Shown one piece after another: positions 63,900-64,000 of a stretch of DNA of 64,000 nt. How positions within the stretch are numbered: the stretch's first letter is position 1; each line of letters begins with the position of its first letter. Source of the stretch: Bombilactobacillus apium (GTDB taxonomy: Bacteria; Bacillota; Bacilli; Lactobacillales; Lactobacillaceae). Below the pieces are notes generated by a model. It was not told the DNA's origin. It saw only the letters and a list, made by a program, of their open reading frames with translations, and ran no database searches. The DNA lies in the NCBI RefSeq assembly GCF_013385145.1, contig NZ_JABZEC010000004.1:124001-188000 (forward strand), read 5' to 3'. The position numbers and the translations under genes were made by a program.

Positions 63900-64000
63900 C
63901 TAATTAGTTTTCGATTGTTGTTTTAAAAGGGTTTGCAGAGAAGGTTGCTGCTTTTCATCTACTTGATACTGCTGGCGATATTGAGCAATCTTTTCGGCCG
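63900..64000 (-). CDS. C-terminal end of an unidentified gene, cut by the right edge
   Basis: The last 33 codons of a minus-strand gene, ending AEKIAQYRQQYQVDEKQ, then QPSLQTLLKQQSKTN and TAG. The residues are highly charged and Gln-rich, with no recognisable motif. The following gene on this strand is the C26 amidotransferase. Confidence 0.45.
   Translation of the reverse strand, partial: AEKIAQYRQQYQVDEKQQPSLQTLLKQQSKTN

Noticed and set aside
1-64000. CRISPR arrays and rRNA or tRNA genes
   Set aside because: I found no regularly spaced direct repeats and no RNA gene signatures in the window by reading; a tool search could still find a missed tRNA.

Overview
The window is the replication-origin region of a low-GC Gram-positive bacterium, almost certainly a member of the Lactobacillaceae. 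The gene order gyrA-gyrB-recF-yaaA-dnaN-dnaA | rpmH-rnpA-yidC-jag-(glpT)-mnmE-mnmG is the classical Firmicute origin arrangement, shown here in reverse orientation. The Opp peptide transporter, acetate kinase, lysine-riboswitch-controlled permease, cydABDC and many small membrane proteins fit a lactobacillus that can respire when heme and quinone are available. I cannot assign a species from the sequence alone.

Layout. 0-0.5 kb: a small, very hydrophobic secreted peptide resembling a circular bacteriocin precursor, a hairpin that looks like an attenuator, and the first 13 codons of the next gene. 0.5-9.2 kb: gyrA, gyrB, recF, yaaA, dnaN and dnaA on the minus strand. DnaA-box clusters flank dnaA, and a textbook DnaA-trio unwinding element lies between dnaA and dnaN. 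9.6-17.7 kb: rpmH to gpsA on the plus strand. 17.9-19.4 kb: an HxlR regulator divergent from a 2-hydroxyacid dehydrogenase. 19.5-26.3 kb: the main accessory block. It has a frameshifted GyrI-like gene, then a tandem array of two unrecognised membrane-protein families (called A and B here) with intact and decayed copies. Convergent with the array is a 686-residue protein with peptidoglycan-binding repeats, a DUF1906 (glycoside-hydrolase-like) domain and a C-terminal hydrophobic segment. Divergent from that gene is an XRE repressor plus ImmA-type protease pair, with several related operator-like repeats in the shared intergenic region.

26.4-30.5 kb: nagB, a type II NADH dehydrogenase, ackA and a decayed IS607-type tnpB. 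30.6-36.4 kb: oppDFBCA. 36.8-38.7 kb: decayed genes, namely a truncated LytTR regulator with LiaF-like partners (one with an in-frame stop) and a multiply frameshifted glutamine amidotransferase. 38.7-46.7 kb: a respiratory module with menA, a polyprenyl diphosphate synthase and cydABDC; together with ndh at 27-28 kb it forms a short NADH to menaquinone to bd-oxidase chain. 47-54 kb: proC, oxidoreductases, an MFS carrier, a Bax-inhibitor-like protein and a decayed stretch. 54-64 kb: a D-Ala-D-Ala carboxypeptidase, a lysine permease with an L-box riboswitch, an ECF S component, a Na+/H+ antiporter, a second decayed IS607-type element whose internal deletion joins tnpA to tnpB, a YbaK-type deacylase, and an amino acid permease with a C26 glutamine amidotransferase.

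Two loci are the best candidates for something undescribed: the 20-26.3 kb XRE/ImmA-controlled cell-wall-hydrolase plus A/B membrane-protein array, and the bacteriocin-like operon cut by the left window edge. Both functional readings are inferences from sequence features and gene arrangement.
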